Shown piece by piece: positions 63,101-64,000 of a stretch of DNA of 64,000 nucleotides. The first letter of the stretch is position 1, and the number at the start of each line of letters is the position of its first letter. The translations under genes were made by a program, and so were the position numbers. A model generated the notes under the pieces. That model was not told the DNA's origin. It ran no database searches and saw only the letters and a list, made by a program, of their open reading frames with translations. Source of the stretch: JBKHYJ01 sp046565505 (GTDB lineage: Bacteria > Acidobacteriota > Blastocatellia > UBA7656); contig JBKHYJ010000061.1 of NCBI GenBank assembly GCA_046565505.1, forward strand, positions 1-64,000. Reading direction: 5' to 3'.

Positions 63101-63976
63101 GAGCTTGCCCGCCCGCGCCCGCTTTATCACGTCGTCATAGCTCGCCAGCAGCTCGGGGAAGGTCATCCTGCCCGCCCCTTTGATATTCGGGACAAGAAGC
63201 GTCCGCGCGCCGTCTTTCTTGGTCACGTCTACCGCCACGCCGAGGTTGACCTCGGCATGGCGGGCGCGGTAAGCCGCCCCTCCCGCCTCCTCGTATGAAT
63301 CATTCAACTGGGGGTAAGTTTCCAGGGCCCTGATTATCGCCCGGGCGATCAGGTGAGTGTAGGATACTTTGCGGTTCGAAGCCTTGAGGTGCTGGTTGAT
63401 GAGGCGGCGGTTTTCGTCCAACAGCTTGAGCGGTATCTGACGCTGCGAAGTGGCGGTCGGCACGCTGACGCTCGCCTGCATATTCTCGGCTATGCGGAGC
63501 GCGGGGCCGCGGATGGGCACGCGCTCGACCGCGCCGGGCTGCGAGGCAGCAGCTTGCGCGGCCGGCGGCGGCGCGGTAGCTTTGGCTGCCGGAGCTTCGG
63601 CCGCAGCAGCTTCGGGCGCAGTCGCAGGGGCGTGCGATTGCAAACCCGGCGAGGGCGAAGGCGTCGACGCCTTCGCGCCCCAGTCATATGTCGGCTGCAA
63701 AGTACGCGAAGTCTGTCGGCCGGCGGCCGCTTCGGTGCCCGCGGCCTGTGGCGAGGATTTTGCGCCATCACCTGTCGCCGAGCCGCCCTGGCCGGGCCCG
63801 CCCGCGGCCCGGCCGTCGCCTAATAGCTCGTCGAAGTATGAGCGCCATTCCGCATCGACCGACGCGGGGCTGCGCTCGAATTGTTTGAGGAGTTCGCCCA
63901 CGTAGTCCGCGTTGACGCCGAACTCGTCGGCGATAATCTGATCGAGTTCCCCCTGAGTCATTGGCCTTCTTGTCAT
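60170..63976 (-). CDS. kgd: Fused 2-oxoglutarate dehydrogenase E1 / succinyltransferase E2 domain (Kgd/OdhA type)
   Basis: TCA-cycle enzyme of 1268 aa. A short N-terminal E1 helix (FGVNADYVGELLKQFERSPASVDAEWRSYF) is followed by an Ala/Pro-rich linker, an E2 acyltransferase catalytic domain (about 155-390, active-site TYDHRIVQG), and a full thiamine-diphosphate E1 domain (about 410-1268, with MAHRGRLNVI and GHNEGDEPTYTQP). This E2-E1 fusion without a lipoyl domain is the Kgd/OdhA layout known from actinobacteria, where a separate lipoylated E2 completes the reaction. The start at 63976 has GGGGGGAAAAG before it. A further in-frame ATG at the window edge (64000) cannot be excluded. Confidence 0.94.
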   Translation of the reverse strand: MTRRPMTQGELDQIIADEFGVNADYVGELLKQFERSPASVDAEWRSYFDELLGDGRAAGGPGQGGSATGDGAKSSPQAAGTEAAAGRQTSRTLQPTYDWGAKASTPSPSPGLQSHAPATAPEAAAAEAPAAKATAPPPAAQAAASQPGAVERVPIRGPALRIAENMQASVSVPTATSQRQIPLKLLDENRRLINQHLKASNRKVSYTHLIARAIIRALETYPQLNDSYEEAGGAAYRARHAEVNLGVAVDVTKKDGARTLLVPNIKGAGRMTFPELLASYDDVIKRARAGKLQLSDFQGTTISLTNPGTIGTTASNPRLMAGQGVIVATGSIEYPPEYQAMSAEALSRIGISKVMVMTSTYDHRIVQGAESGAFLALIDELLRGRHDFYEEIFRELGIPFRPYRWAIDINPAILGEDRHRDEVSKQARVLQLINAYRVRGHLVADIDPLGWKEVQYHTELDIETYGLTIWDLDRQFITGGLGGAETGTLREIVDRLRRYYCGKVGVEYRNIQGPEEKEWIRARVEAEPQPAPVETKKRILWKLISAESFEKFLGTKYLGQKRFSIEGNETVIAVLDQLIECAAARGVDDITIGMAHRGRLNVIANVIGKFCERIFTSFEGSIHPRFPHDQGDVKYHQGASGVRETDDGRQVHLAVVPNPSHLEFVDPVVEGIVRARQDLDGRRESKLAVLLHGDAAFAGEGVVAETLNLSQLPGYRTGGTIHIITNNQLGFTTPPEEGRSSTYSTDIAKMIQVPIFHVNSDDAEAAYNVIQIALDYRQRFQKDVVIDVIGFRRLGHNEGDEPTYTQPVMYRRIKEHPGARALYARRLVGEGVMSEQEVASLMDERMRRYENAQLGAKEIIAKQGTQPSLPLPAPEPESVEVAETGVGLDTLREITHAITTVPRGFNLNPKIVGLLGRRSKMVEGGVPVDWGTAEALAFGSLLVEGTSVRLTGQDTVRGTFSHRHAAFVDTQTGEEWTPLATITDKAKYQIYDSPLSEAGALGFEYGYSVASPQTLVLWEAQFGDFINAAQVIVDQFISSAEEKWNQTTRLVLLLPHGYEGQGPEHSSARFERFLQLCAEQNMQVVNCTTAAQYFHVLRRQVRQAASKPLVAITPKSLLRLPEAASAIDKFTAGGFQPVMGDEEIKSPAGVVRVLLCSGKVYYDLIAQRKNLGDETTAIVRLEQLYPFPKNLVAGELSRYAGAADICWVQEEPHNMGGWFFMEPRLRGLLGAGQGLRYAGRPPSASPATGSHTIHQMEQRQLVKDAFSG

Positions 63977-64000
63977 CTCTTTTCCCCCCGCTGCAATCAT

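Noticed and set aside
1..64000. tRNA, rRNA, CRISPR arrays, insertion sequences, prophage
   Set aside because: Intergenic regions were read for T-loop-like GTTCRA motifs, regular repeat-spacer patterns, transposase motifs and terminal inverted repeats; none was convincing.

Overview
The window is high-GC bacterial chromosome with no plasmid, phage or IS signature. The gene content suggests an acidobacterium, most likely of the Blastocatellia type: many secreted subtilisin-like peptidases, a TPR-bearing Ser/Thr kinase, PilZ-DUF4388 and PEGA-TPR proteins, a fused 2-oxoglutarate dehydrogenase E1/E2, a YpdA-like reductase and a deoxyhypusine-synthase-like protein. This assignment is inferred from gene content; no rRNA gene is present to test it.

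Positions 1-15.7 kb form a secreted-protease island. A large STAND-TPR regulator with a C-terminal SARP-type winged helix plus BTAD (5' end outside the window) is followed by two S8 peptidases with SLH-like C-termini, a PA-domain S8 peptidase and an M36-type metallopeptidase. Three of these four peptidase genes have the same promoter layout: TTCAAG-type heptads repeated every 11 bp, with the last repeat starting exactly 16 bp before a -10-like hexamer. That layout is what SARP activators (and PhoB-type regulators) bind. It is the best candidate here for an undescribed regulatory system.

Positions 15.7-29.5 kb are mostly core genes: a candidate small RNA with its own promoter and terminator, a cold-shock protein, selA, a membrane protein, pilT-recX, a PilZ-DUF4388 protein, alaS, and an SPFH protein with three repeated NFQD modules. 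At 29.7-33.5 kb there is a tandem pair of paralogous S8 peptidases. The dTMP-supply genes thyA, folA and dut follow, interrupted by a secreted Fn3 protein that lies between AT-richer spacers.

Positions 38.9-48.7 kb carry a YpdA-like flavoprotein, a PEGA-TPR protein, an HD phosphohydrolase, a secreted metallo-beta-lactamase-fold enzyme, a LytS/LytTR two-component pair, a hotdog thioesterase and a secreted GH172 (DUF2961) protein. Positions 48.7-52.7 kb hold a polyamine cluster (speA, DHS-like, speB). The DHS-like protein has Arg where the family has its catalytic Lys. The last part holds a SurA/PpiD-like foldase, a response regulator with a PAS domain, a small exported protein, a Ser/Thr kinase and, convergent with it, the fused 2-oxoglutarate dehydrogenase. 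No tRNA, rRNA, CRISPR array or transposase was found.
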